Positions 1 through 5,365 are shown, numbered from the stretch's first letter. The stretch: DNA of 5,572 nt from a bacterium (GCA_030018795.1 JASEHA010000179.1:1-5572), one strand, 5' to 3'. Numbers and translations: made by a program. The notes: generated by a model from the sequence alone, not told the origin.

Positions 1-186
1 GGAAATATCTTTTCTGTGTGCATTATCCCACATACCGCTCACCAGACTACTCTACATTCAAGACAACCAGGCTATCTGGCAAATTTAGAGGTGGATATTA
101 TGGGGAAATATGTAGAAAGGCTTATCCAGCCTGCAAAACAGGGATTAACCAATAACTTTCTGGCTGAACATGGGTTTGGTGGATAG
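1..186 (+). CDS. ribE: Riboflavin synthase alpha chain, C-terminal part (5' end outside window)
   Basis: The frame is open from the first base and ends at TAG 184-186, giving the last 61 residues. Riboflavin synthase dismutates two molecules of 6,7-dimethyl-8-ribityllumazine to riboflavin and 5-amino-6-ribitylaminouracil in the cytoplasm. The full enzyme is usually about 200-220 residues with two lumazine-binding repeats, and this fragment is the end of the second repeat. The visible family signatures are IPHTAHQTTL, the PGYLANLEVD segment (family pattern G..vNLE.D) and IMGKYVERL (family pattern igKYvErl), followed by a short variable tail ending in EHGFGG. The next gene is ribBA, another riboflavin gene, which supports the call. 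The start, the N-terminal repeat and any upstream ribD lie outside the window. The symbol ribE follows Bacillus-type naming; E. coli calls this gene ribC. Confidence 0.92.
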   Translation, partial: GNIFSVCIIPHTAHQTTLHSRQPGYLANLEVDIMGKYVERLIQPAKQGLTNNFLAEHGFGG

Positions 187-208
187 GCTGCAGCAACAGA
201 TATTTTTT

Positions 209-282
209 GCCACGAATTACACGAATAAGCATGAATAAACACGAATGAGAAAAAAGTCTTACTATTCGTGCTTATTCGTGGC
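209..282. repeat. CACGAAT repeat cluster with inverted copies (ribE-ribBA gap)
   Basis: Four copies of CACGAAT or its one-base variant CATGAAT start at 211, 220, 230 and 240, so they are spaced 9-10 bp apart. Two inverted copies (ATTCGTG) start at 264 and 274. The right arm 264-282 is complementary to much of the left part: GCCACGAAT at 209-217 pairs with ATTCGTGGC at 274-282, and the remaining units can pair in several registers, so a hairpin with a roughly 17-nt loop can form. From memory, CACGAAT-type arrays occur as dispersed intergenic repeats in several environmental bacterial lineages; this was not searched. The near-helical spacing would also suit a cooperative protein-binding site. 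Function is unknown. Confidence 0.75.
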
Positions 283-315
283 TTAATGAAATTTGTGATT
301 ATAAACAGCTATGAC

Positions 316-323
316 GAGGTGAT
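316..323 (+). promoter_or_regulatory. Ribosome-binding site that decides the ribBA start
   Basis: GAGGTGAT lies 4 nt before ATG 328. The frame stays open upstream to about 268, with a possible GTG at 268 and ATG at 286. Those candidates lie inside or next to the CACGAAT repeat and have no purine-rich motif in front of them. The 328 start also puts the N-terminus where RibB proteins usually begin. Confidence 0.75.
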
Positions 324-327
324 ATTT

Positions 328-1527
328 ATGCCATTTGCATCTATTCCAGAGGCGATTGAGGAAATAAAATCAGGCAAGATGCTGATTGTTGTTGATGACG
401 AGGATCGTGAAAATGAGGGTGATCTGGTTATGGCATCTGAAATGGTTACACCAGAGGCAATCAATTTCATGTCAAGGTATGGTCGGGGTCTTATCTGTTT
501 ACCCATCATTGGTTCACGATTGGATGAATTGGGATTAAGCCCTATGGTTAATGAATCCTCTGATATCTTAGAAACAGCCTTTACGGTTTCTATAGATGCC
601 AGGTTTGTGACAACTACAGGGATATCTGCCCATGACCGGGCAGCAACCATTAAAGTTGTTCTTGACCCAAAGACACAACCCAGCGACCTTGCCAAACCAG
701 GGCATGTTTTTCCGTTAAGGGCACAGGATGGCGGTGTATTGAAACGGACAGGACATACAGAGGCATCCGTAGATCTGGCAAAACTTGCCGGACTTTACCC
801 ATCCGGGGTAATATGCGAGATCATGGATGAAGATGGCAGCATGGCTCGCCTTCCACAACTGATAGAGGTAGCAAAAGAGCATAACCTGAAGATAATAACC
901 ATTGCTGACCTTATTGCCTATCGCCGAAAAACAGAAAAGCTGGTAAAAAGAGAAACTGAAACGATATTGCCTACAGATTTTGGTGAGTTTACTATCATCG
1001 GCTATGAGTCATTGATTGATAGCCAACACCACATCGCTCTGGTAAAGGGATGTGTTGAAAATAAACAAAATGTCCTTGTGCGGGTACATTCCCAGTGTCT
1101 CACCGGCGATCTCTTCAGGTCTCAGAGATGCGATTGCGGACAACAATTTGAACAGGCAATGAACATGATAGAAAAAGACGGCTGCGGTGTATTGCTCTAT
1201 CTGCTTCAGGAGGGCAGGGGTATTGGTTTAATCAACAAACTCAGGGCATACTCTATTCAGGATGAGGGCTTTGATACGGTTGAAGCCAATCAAAGGCTTG
1301 GATTCAAACCTGACCTCAGGGATTATGGGATTGGGGCACAGATACTATCTGACCTTGGTCTTTCAACAATACGGCTCATAACCAATAACCCTCGAAAGAT
1401 TATTGGATTAGAAGGGTATGGACTTTCTGTTGTAGAACGAGTACATATTGATATACCGCCAACAAAAAACAACCTGTTCTATCTTCAAACCAAACAAAAG
1501 AAATTAGGACACCTCCTGGAGATGTAG
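328..1527 (+). CDS. ribBA: Bifunctional 3,4-dihydroxy-2-butanone-4-phosphate synthase / GTP cyclohydrolase II
   Basis: The product has 399 residues, the usual length of fused RibBA. The N-terminal domain (about 1-203) is RibB, which converts ribulose 5-phosphate to 3,4-dihydroxy-2-butanone 4-phosphate and formate. It shows the acidic metal-binding loop DDEDRENEGD (23-32), GRGLICLP, TGISAHDRA, KPGHVFPLRAQDGG, the catalytic-type histidine in TGHTEA (H143) and VICEIMDEDG (E164). The C-terminal domain (about 206-399) is RibA, GTP cyclohydrolase II, which opens the imidazole ring of GTP as the first step of the pyrimidine branch. It has the zinc ligands C257, C268 and C270 in VHSQCLTGDLFRSQRCDCG, then QEGRGIGL, LRDYGIGAQIL and the closing ITNNPRK. 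All signature residues I can recall are present in both halves, so both activities are expected. It follows ribE at 141 bp, with a repeat cluster between them. No FMN riboswitch is visible directly upstream; one could precede the operon outside the window. Confidence 0.96.
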   Translation: MPFASIPEAIEEIKSGKMLIVVDDEDRENEGDLVMASEMVTPEAINFMSRYGRGLICLPIIGSRLDELGLSPMVNESSDILETAFTVSIDARFVTTTGISAHDRAATIKVVLDPKTQPSDLAKPGHVFPLRAQDGGVLKRTGHTEASVDLAKLAGLYPSGVICEIMDEDGSMARLPQLIEVAKEHNLKIITIADLIAYRRKTEKLVKRETETILPTDFGEFTIIGYESLIDSQHHIALVKGCVENKQNVLVRVHSQCLTGDLFRSQRCDCGQQFEQAMNMIEKDGCGVLLYLLQEGRGIGLINKLRAYSIQDEGFDTVEANQRLGFKPDLRDYGIGAQILSDLGLSTIRLITNNPRKIIGLEGYGLSVVERVHIDIPPTKNNLFYLQTKQKKLGHLLEM

Positions 1528-1579
1528 CGAGGAAGAAAGAGGAAGAAATTTGTTGTATGGGCTTGGAGGGGCACAGAGA

Positions 1580-2539
1580 ATGATTACCAAACTATTAGCC
1601 TTATCGCTAATACTACTATTGCCATATAGTTGCCATGCAGGGGTTGTTCCATCCCCATACCCTGCAGATATAATTGTCTTGCCCAACGATGGACAAAAAC
1701 CAATCTTAGAGTTAATTCGAAATGCCACAGAATCTGTCTGGATGTGTAGCTATAAATTATCAGATAAAAAGATTATCAGCAGCTTGTGTATAGCCAAGCA
1801 ATGCGGGGTAGATGTCCGTGTTATGCTGGAAGGGAAACCATACGGAAGCAGTACAGTTAATACTGAAGCAGCTAACAAACTGGTTGGAGCAGGAATAACC
1901 TTTAGTTGGAGCAATCCCCAATTCACTATTACCAATGCCAATTATATCATTATTGACCATCGTAAGATAGTCTTACTAACCCTTGACCTGACTGAAGAAA
2001 GCCTTGCCCAGTATCGTGGATATGGTGTATTTATTGGTGACCCAAAGGTTGTCCGTGAAGCAGAGGCTGTCTTTATTGCAGATTGGCAAAAACATGAAAA
2101 AAAGGAATATGCCTCTGCCTGTCCATGTATGCTTATCAGCCCTGACAACTCAAGGCAAAGATTGCTGGAGATTATCTCTAACTCAAAAAAAAAGATATGG
2201 ATACAGGCATATCTTCTGCAGGATGAGGAGATAATAGGCTGCCTTATTGAGGCAAAAAGACGAAGGGTGAATATAAAGATTATCTTGGCTGAGGCAGCAC
2301 CCCTGGTAAATGATATTAATCTTAAAACTAAAAAGTACCTCTCCAACCAGGGGATTAGCGTTAAATTACAACGGACACCTTGTCCACAGGGCATTATGAT
2401 GCTTATTGATGAAAAAATAGCTTTTGTTGGTTCACAGGGTTTAGATACTCAGTCGCTGAATGATTATCGAGAAATGGGAGTAGTCATCACCCATTCTCAG
2501 GTAATCAAGAGATTGAAATGGATGTTCTCGCATGATTGA
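1580..2539 (+). CDS. Exported phospholipase D-like protein with both HKD motifs degenerate
   Basis: The product has 319 residues. ATG 1580 was chosen over TTG 1550 because GGAGG (1565-1569) precedes it and the protein then begins directly with a signal peptide: a hydrophobic core at residues 5-15 and likely signal peptidase I cleavage after CHA (residue 20). C18 is in a poor lipobox context. Two PLD-like repeats follow. Repeat 1 (about 35-170) has NATESVWMCSYKL, NYIIIDHRKIVLL and VFIADWQ. Repeat 2 (about 185-319) has NSKKKIWIQAYLL, MMLIDEKIAFVGSQGLD and NDYREMGVV. The fold signatures fit the cardiolipin-synthase/nuclease type, but the catalytic HxKxxxxD is NANYIIID (119-126) in repeat 1 and QGIMMLID (270-277) in repeat 2. 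Histidine and lysine are lost twice, and the later active-site Asn positions read D and G. Classical phosphohydrolase activity is therefore unlikely; binding or scaffolding outside the cytoplasm is inference. It starts 52 bp after ribBA on the same strand. Confidence 0.82.
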   Translation: MITKLLALSLILLLPYSCHAGVVPSPYPADIIVLPNDGQKPILELIRNATESVWMCSYKLSDKKIISSLCIAKQCGVDVRVMLEGKPYGSSTVNTEAANKLVGAGITFSWSNPQFTITNANYIIIDHRKIVLLTLDLTEESLAQYRGYGVFIGDPKVVREAEAVFIADWQKHEKKEYASACPCMLISPDNSRQRLLEIISNSKKKIWIQAYLLQDEEIIGCLIEAKRRRVNIKIILAEAAPLVNDINLKTKKYLSNQGISVKLQRTPCPQGIMMLIDEKIAFVGSQGLDTQSLNDYREMGVVITHSQVIKRLKWMFSHD

Positions 2540-2581
2540 GAAAGGGGGTGAATATAGAACGATCCGGATAAATAAATCGTA

Positions 2582-2633
2582 GGGGCAGAGTATCTTGCCC
2601 TATCATTAGCAGGGTATCCCTGCCATATCATTA
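2582..2633. repeat. Two small hairpins, one flanked by 8-bp direct repeats
   Basis: In the 107-bp gap between the PLD-like and foldase genes, the first hairpin pairs 2582-2588 with 2595-2601: a GGGCA/TGCCC core extended by two G.T pairs, 6-nt loop. The second is a perfect 6-bp stem, GCAGGG (2609-2614) and CCCTGC (2618-2623), around TAT. TATCATTA occurs on both sides of the second hairpin, at 2601-2608 and 2626-2633. Neither stem has a T-tract, so they are poor candidates for intrinsic terminators. The second copy of TATCATTA abuts the ribosome-binding site of the next gene. A dispersed palindromic repeat is the most likely explanation. Confidence 0.6.
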
Positions 2634-2634
2634 T

Positions 2635-2641
2635 AAGGAGG
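2635..2641 (+). promoter_or_regulatory. Strong ribosome-binding site of the foldase gene
   Basis: AAGGAGG lies 5 nt before ATG 2647, a near-ideal Shine-Dalgarno sequence and spacing. It fixes the start, and the reading frame then opens directly with a signal peptide. It is the strongest site in the window. Confidence 0.85.
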
Positions 2642-2646
2642 ACAGT

Positions 2647-3900
2647 ATGCGTAATTTATTGTATGGAGTAGCAGCAGTGTTAATATGTGCAACACTTGCT
2701 CAGGCTCAATCTACACCCGTAGCAGTGGTTGGAAGCAGCACAATTACCATGGCTCAATTGGAGAAAATAATGGGGACATCAGCCATAAATCTTTCAGACA
2801 CAGAGACAACAATAGCCTTAGAAGGGTTGATTGAGGATGAGGTTATTCGACAGGAAGCAAAATCACAGAAGATTGTTGTTGATCCAAAGCAGGTAGACCA
2901 GGTGGTTGATATTGTTAAACAAAGGTTTCCCAGTGCATTAGATTTTGAAAATGCCCTGTCAAAAGAGGGACTAACCGTTGATGATATAAGAGAAAAAGGA
3001 CAGATTGCCTTTCAGAAGGTACAATTGACAGCTAAATGTGTTATCCCAAGGGTAGGGATTACCCAGCAGATGTTTGAAAGGTTTTGTGATGGTTATGTTG
3101 GCAAGGTTCATGCCCGGCATATATTAGTCGCTACAGAGGAAGAGGCGGACAGCTTGCTTAAACAGATAAAGGAAGGGGCTGAATTTGCAGAGCTGGCTAA
3201 AAAGCATTCTATGTGTACAGGTAGTGGTGTAAGGGGCGGTGACCTTGGATTCTTTGGAAGGGGACAGATGGTCAGAGAATTTGAGGATACAGCCTTTAGC
3301 CTGACAAAGGAAAATCCACTGTCAGGGACAGTAAAAACCCGGTTTGGGTATCATCTGATACAGTTTATTGACCGTGCCCCGGCAGAGAAGAAAGAGGTAG
3401 AGATAGAAAATATGGATGTCCGGCATATCCTGGTAAAAACAGAGGAAGAGGCTGCAGACTTGCTTAAACAAATAAAAGAAGGAGCAGACTTTGCAGATCT
3501 GGCTGGCAAACATTCCATCTGCTCAAGCAAGGCAAAGGGCGGTGACCTTGGATTCTTTGGAAGGGGACAGATGGTTAAGGAGTTTGAGGATGCAGCCTTT
3601 AGCCTGACAAAGGAAAATCCATTATCAGGGATAGTAAAAACCCAGTTCGGATACCATATCTTACAGTTTGTAGACAAAAAGATGGAAATAAGGGAAGAGT
3701 GCCCAGAGATAGATGAAACAAAAAGAAACCTGTTTGGTCAGTTAATGGGACAGGGCTTTGTTGTGGCTGGAGAAGGGCTTCAGATACAGATATTAAAGCT
3801 TTTAGAGGAAATGTTTATTGGCGATAGCCTGAAGATAGCCTATAATAAATGGATGCAGGAAGCAAAGAAGAGGATTGGGGTAAAGGTAATTGTTCAGTAA
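2647..3900 (+). CDS. Exported peptidyl-prolyl isomerase with two tandem parvulin domains (SurA/PrsA-like)
   Basis: The product has 417 residues. The signal peptide is about residues 1-20, with a hydrophobic stretch 4-17 and likely cleavage after AQA. Residues about 22-140 form a SurA-like N-terminal chaperone region: it opens with the VAVVGSSTITMAQLEK strand-helix, followed by IALEGLIEDEVIRQEAK. Two parvulin rotamase domains follow: 157-242 and 259-343. Each has RHILV, the GGDLGFFGRGQMV loop, EFED.AFSLTKENPLSG and FGYH. The paired histidines (H158/H236 and H260/H337) and the loop aspartates (D199/D300) are present in both, so both may be active. The C-terminal helical part (about 350-417) probably packs with the N-terminal region, as in SurA. 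The expected role is cis-trans prolyl isomerization and chaperoning of exported proteins in the periplasm. The domain order resembles SurA, but the strong likeness of the two domains does not, so surA is not assigned. No transmembrane anchor is seen beyond the signal peptide. Confidence 0.9.
   Translation: MRNLLYGVAAVLICATLAQAQSTPVAVVGSSTITMAQLEKIMGTSAINLSDTETTIALEGLIEDEVIRQEAKSQKIVVDPKQVDQVVDIVKQRFPSALDFENALSKEGLTVDDIREKGQIAFQKVQLTAKCVIPRVGITQQMFERFCDGYVGKVHARHILVATEEEADSLLKQIKEGAEFAELAKKHSMCTGSGVRGGDLGFFGRGQMVREFEDTAFSLTKENPLSGTVKTRFGYHLIQFIDRAPAEKKEVEIENMDVRHILVKTEEEAADLLKQIKEGADFADLAGKHSICSSKAKGGDLGFFGRGQMVKEFEDAAFSLTKENPLSGIVKTQFGYHILQFVDKKMEIREECPEIDETKRNLFGQLMGQGFVVAGEGLQIQILKLLEEMFIGDSLKIAYNKWMQEAKKRIGVKVIVQ
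3115..3675 (+). repeat. Direct duplication of the parvulin-domain coding unit
   Basis: Unit 1 (3115-3372) and unit 2 (3421-3675) encode the two parvulin domains, with about 66 of 86 aligned residues identical by eye and a one-residue gap. At DNA level a 39-nt block is identical (3234-3272 and 3537-3575), and so is a 28-nt block (3291-3318 and 3594-3621). Both are 303 bp apart. Identity also at silent positions suggests a fairly recent duplication or ongoing gene conversion. Confidence 0.9.
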
Positions 3901-3921
3901 TCAGCTGTTATGATGCGTCAC

Positions 3922-4007
3922 AACAGTAACACAAGCATCCCTGCTTGTGTATCCCTCAATCTTAGTCCTCCTTAATAAAGGGGGTTAGGGGGTTGTTACT
4001 GTTTTTT
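3922..4007. repeat. Nested inverted repeat with T-tract, possible terminator of the foldase gene
   Basis: The outer arms AACAGTAAC (3922-3930) and GTTACTGTT (3995-4003) are perfectly complementary. Inside them are two hairpins: ACACAAGCA (3929-3937) with TGCTTGTGT (3942-3950) around TCCC, and CCTCCTT (3967-3973) with AAGGGGG (3978-3984) around AATA, with one G.T pair. Together they could form a three-way junction. The inner 9-bp stem shares two bases with the outer stem. A T6 run (4002-4007) overlaps the end of the outer right arm, as in an intrinsic terminator. A tandem GCTGACT GCTGACT (4008-4021) follows. The block begins 21 bp after the foldase stop codon. Each hairpin looks like a different dispersed repeat, so termination may be a by-product. 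Confidence 0.5.
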
Positions 4008-4044
4008 GCTGACTGCTGACTGTTTTTAGATAATCGTTTGCAAG

Positions 4045-4072
4045 GTAGAGACGCAACATGTTGCGTTTCTAC
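4045..4072. repeat. 28-bp near-perfect palindrome (GTAGAGACGCAAC type)
   Basis: The left half GTAGAGACGCAACA and right half TGTTGCGTTTCTAC are complementary at 13 of 14 positions; the exception is a G.T pair (4050 with 4067). There is no spacer at the centre. From memory, palindromes that begin GTAGAGACGC are common dispersed intergenic repeats in cyanobacteria and several other phyla. Its right end is 7 bp from the ribosome-binding site of the YchF-like gene, so the transcript could fold just upstream of the initiation region. Confidence 0.8.
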
Positions 4073-4079
4073 AACAATT

Positions 4080-4086
4080 GAGGTGA
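4080..4086 (+). promoter_or_regulatory. Ribosome-binding site that decides the YchF-like start
   Basis: GAGGTGA lies 5 nt before ATG 4092. The frame is open upstream to TTG 4038, but that extension would run through the 28-bp palindrome and put 18 unrelated residues before the MKLGIIGTKYSGKT start typical of this family. Confidence 0.82.
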
Positions 4087-4091
4087 AAAAG

Positions 4092-5165
4092 ATGAAGCTT
4101 GGTATAATTGGAACTAAATATTCTGGCAAAACCAGCCTGTTTAATGGGCTGACCGGTTCAAATGCAGATACCTCAGGGTATCAAAAGGGTAAGGTAAATA
4201 TTGGTGTGATTAAGGTTCCAGACGAGAGGATGGAACGGTTGATTGCAATGTATCAGCCAAAAAAGATAACCTATACCTCAATTGAGTTTGTTGATCCTGC
4301 TAACTCCTCTGATTCAGATGAGATTGGATCACAAAGGTTAGGGCAGCTTCGAGAGGTTGATGCCTTTGTCCATGTTATCCGCTGTTTTGAAAATTCTGCC
4401 CTTGGCATCTCTAATATCGATCCGTCAGAAGAGTTAGAGTCCATAAATCTGGAATTGATCCTGGCTGATATGGACTCTATTCAGCGGAAAAAAGAACGAT
4501 TGGAAAAGCAGGTAAAATCAGGGGATGCCAAGATAAAGGAACAGGTACGGATACTGCAAGGCTTAAAGGAAACACTTGATAATAACCTTCCACTTAGAAG
4601 CAGAAAGATTACCTTCGAGGAACAGGCTATCATTGATGAGCTTCAATTATTAACCAATAAACAAGTTTTATATGCAGCAAATATTGCTGAACAGGATCTA
4701 CCCGGAGACACTGCCCGGTCGTTGAGCGGAGTCGAAACTATATCTGGTATCCTCGGAGAAAATGCCTCGGTTATTGCTGTTTGTGCCAAAATAGAGGCAG
4801 AGCTTGTCGAGCTTGAAGAGGATGAAAGAAGGGAATACATGCAAGAGCTTGGCATACAAAGCTCAGGGCTGAACAAGCTGATTAATACCTGCTATAACAT
4901 GCTTGATCTGGTCACATTCTTTACCTGTGGACCAAAAGAGGTCAAGGCATACCCTGTACCAAGACATACAAAGGCTCCTCATGCTGCTGGCAAGATACAC
5001 TCAGACATAGAAAGGGGATTTATTCGGGCAGAGGTAATGAATTATAAAGACCTGATTGCCCTTGGCTCAGAGGCAGCGGTCAAGGAAAAAGGCTTATTCC
5101 GGGTTGAAGGCAAGGAATATGAGGTGCAGGATGGGGATATGTTTTGTTTCAGGTTTAATGTATAG
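4092..5165 (+). CDS. Divergent YchF-family P-loop NTPase with DUF933/TGS-like C-terminal domain
   Basis: The product has 357 residues, near the roughly 363 of E. coli YchF. The nucleotide-binding domain has a clear P-loop GTKYSGKT (7-14). The NIAE at 197-200 matches the unusual YchF G4 motif NxxE, which in that family is linked to ATP preference. Residues about 125-175 form the charged helical insertion. The C-terminal part (about 273-357) is a good match to the YchF DUF933 domain: FFTCGPKEVKAYPVP, APHAAGKIHSDIERGFIRAE and the final V.DGD..F.FNV. Two hallmarks are missing: the switch I FPFCTIEPN-type motif is absent, and the G3/switch II DIAGLVKGAS region reads DPANSSDSDE (68-77) with about four fewer residues. 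It is therefore likely a paralogue, not the ribosome-associated YchF itself. Nucleotide binding is probable; hydrolysis is uncertain. Residues 209-216 are encoded by a dispersed repeat. Confidence 0.88.
   Translation: MKLGIIGTKYSGKTSLFNGLTGSNADTSGYQKGKVNIGVIKVPDERMERLIAMYQPKKITYTSIEFVDPANSSDSDEIGSQRLGQLREVDAFVHVIRCFENSALGISNIDPSEELESINLELILADMDSIQRKKERLEKQVKSGDAKIKEQVRILQGLKETLDNNLPLRSRKITFEEQAIIDELQLLTNKQVLYAANIAEQDLPGDTARSLSGVETISGILGENASVIAVCAKIEAELVELEEDERREYMQELGIQSSGLNKLINTCYNMLDLVTFFTCGPKEVKAYPVPRHTKAPHAAGKIHSDIERGFIRAEVMNYKDLIALGSEAAVKEKGLFRVEGKEYEVQDGDMFCFRFNV
4717..4738 (+). repeat. Dispersed palindromic-type repeat translated inside the YchF-like gene
   Basis: This 22-bp stretch contains TTGAGCGGAGTCGAAAC. 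It matches the reverse complement of the intergenic copy at 5217-5242 at 19 of 22 positions, and all three differences are A/G. It is read in frame as part of RSLSGVET (residues 209-216), between the NIAE motif and the VIAVCAK strand. This loop is about four residues longer than in E. coli YchF as I recall that sequence. Confidence 0.6.
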
Positions 5166-5216
5166 GGGATAGGTGTTGCGAAAGTGTAAGAAGAGGAGAT
5201 ATTGAGAGGAAAGCAT

Positions 5217-5242
5217 GGTCGTTTCGACTTCGCTCAATGATC
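5217..5242 (-). repeat. Intergenic copy of the TTGAGCGAAGTCGAAA repeat
   Basis: On the minus strand this reads GATCATTGAGCG followed by AAGTCGAAACGACC. The ends GGTCGTT and AATGATC pair over 7 bp with two G.T pairs, and the middle CGACTTCG can form a small inner hairpin. From memory, this motif is a widespread dispersed repeat in many environmental bacterial genomes. It lies 51 bp after the YchF-like stop codon, opposite in orientation to the copy inside that gene. Confidence 0.65.
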
Positions 5243-5247
5243 GCGTT

Positions 5248-5365
5248 AGACTGTGTAAAAACTCAAAAATTCATGAGTTGACACCACAATATATTGATAT
5301 GGCAAGATTGCCTGCTACCTTATATTGCATGACAAGCCTTGTAAAATCGAGTTTTTACACAGTCT
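5248..5365. mobile_element. Long imperfect palindrome with 17-bp perfect inverted ends (MITE-like)
   Basis: The ends AGACTGTGTAAAAACTC (5248-5264) and GAGTTTTTACACAGTCT (5349-5365) are perfect inverted repeats. They extend outward to 5243 and 5370 with G.T pairs. The element is palindromic further in: TTGACA (5278-5283) with TGACAA (5330-5335, one mismatch), CAATATA (5287-5293) with TATATTG (5321-5327), and GGCAAGATTGCC (5301-5312) exactly at the centre. There is no coding capacity. The CTGTGTAAAA ends resemble termini I associate with IS256-family elements, which is recall, not a search. No 8-9 bp target duplication is visible; only ATC occurs on both sides of the extended element. Alternatives are a structured RNA or a bidirectional terminator between converging genes. 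Confidence 0.6.

Noticed and set aside
209..282. CRISPR array
   Set aside because: The units are 7 bp with 2-3 bp between them and include inverted copies. There are no 25-40 bp repeats with unique spacers.
268..327. N-terminal extension of RibBA from GTG 268 or ATG 286
   Set aside because: There is no ribosome-binding motif before either codon, the first lies in the CACGAAT repeat, and RibB domains normally begin close to the ATG at 328.
187..327. FMN riboswitch upstream of ribBA
   Set aside because: The gap is short and mostly filled by the CACGAAT repeat. I see none of the conserved RFN blocks.
309..695. 128-codon minus-strand open frame opposite ribBA
   Set aside because: It is antisense to the strongly conserved RibB domain, has no family features and no clear ribosome-binding site. 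It is a by-product of the codon pattern of ribBA.
1942..2394. 150-codon minus-strand open frame opposite the PLD-like gene
   Set aside because: The plus-strand frame here carries recognisable PLD fold motifs. The antisense product is Cys/Ser/Ile-rich without domain signature and without an RBS-supported start.
2550..2573. Possible 7-residue leader peptide starting at GTG after a G-rich run
   Set aside because: The GGGGG run abuts the GTG, leaving no proper Shine-Dalgarno spacing, and there is no regulatory codon pattern or attenuator following it.
3351..3677. 108-codon minus-strand open frame opposite the second parvulin domain
   Set aside because: It lies wholly opposite a conserved parvulin domain and has no independent coding evidence.
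3980..3994. Two G5 runs as a possible G-quadruplex
   Set aside because: Only two G-runs are present on this strand nearby. An intramolecular quadruplex needs four, and the first run is better explained as a hairpin arm.
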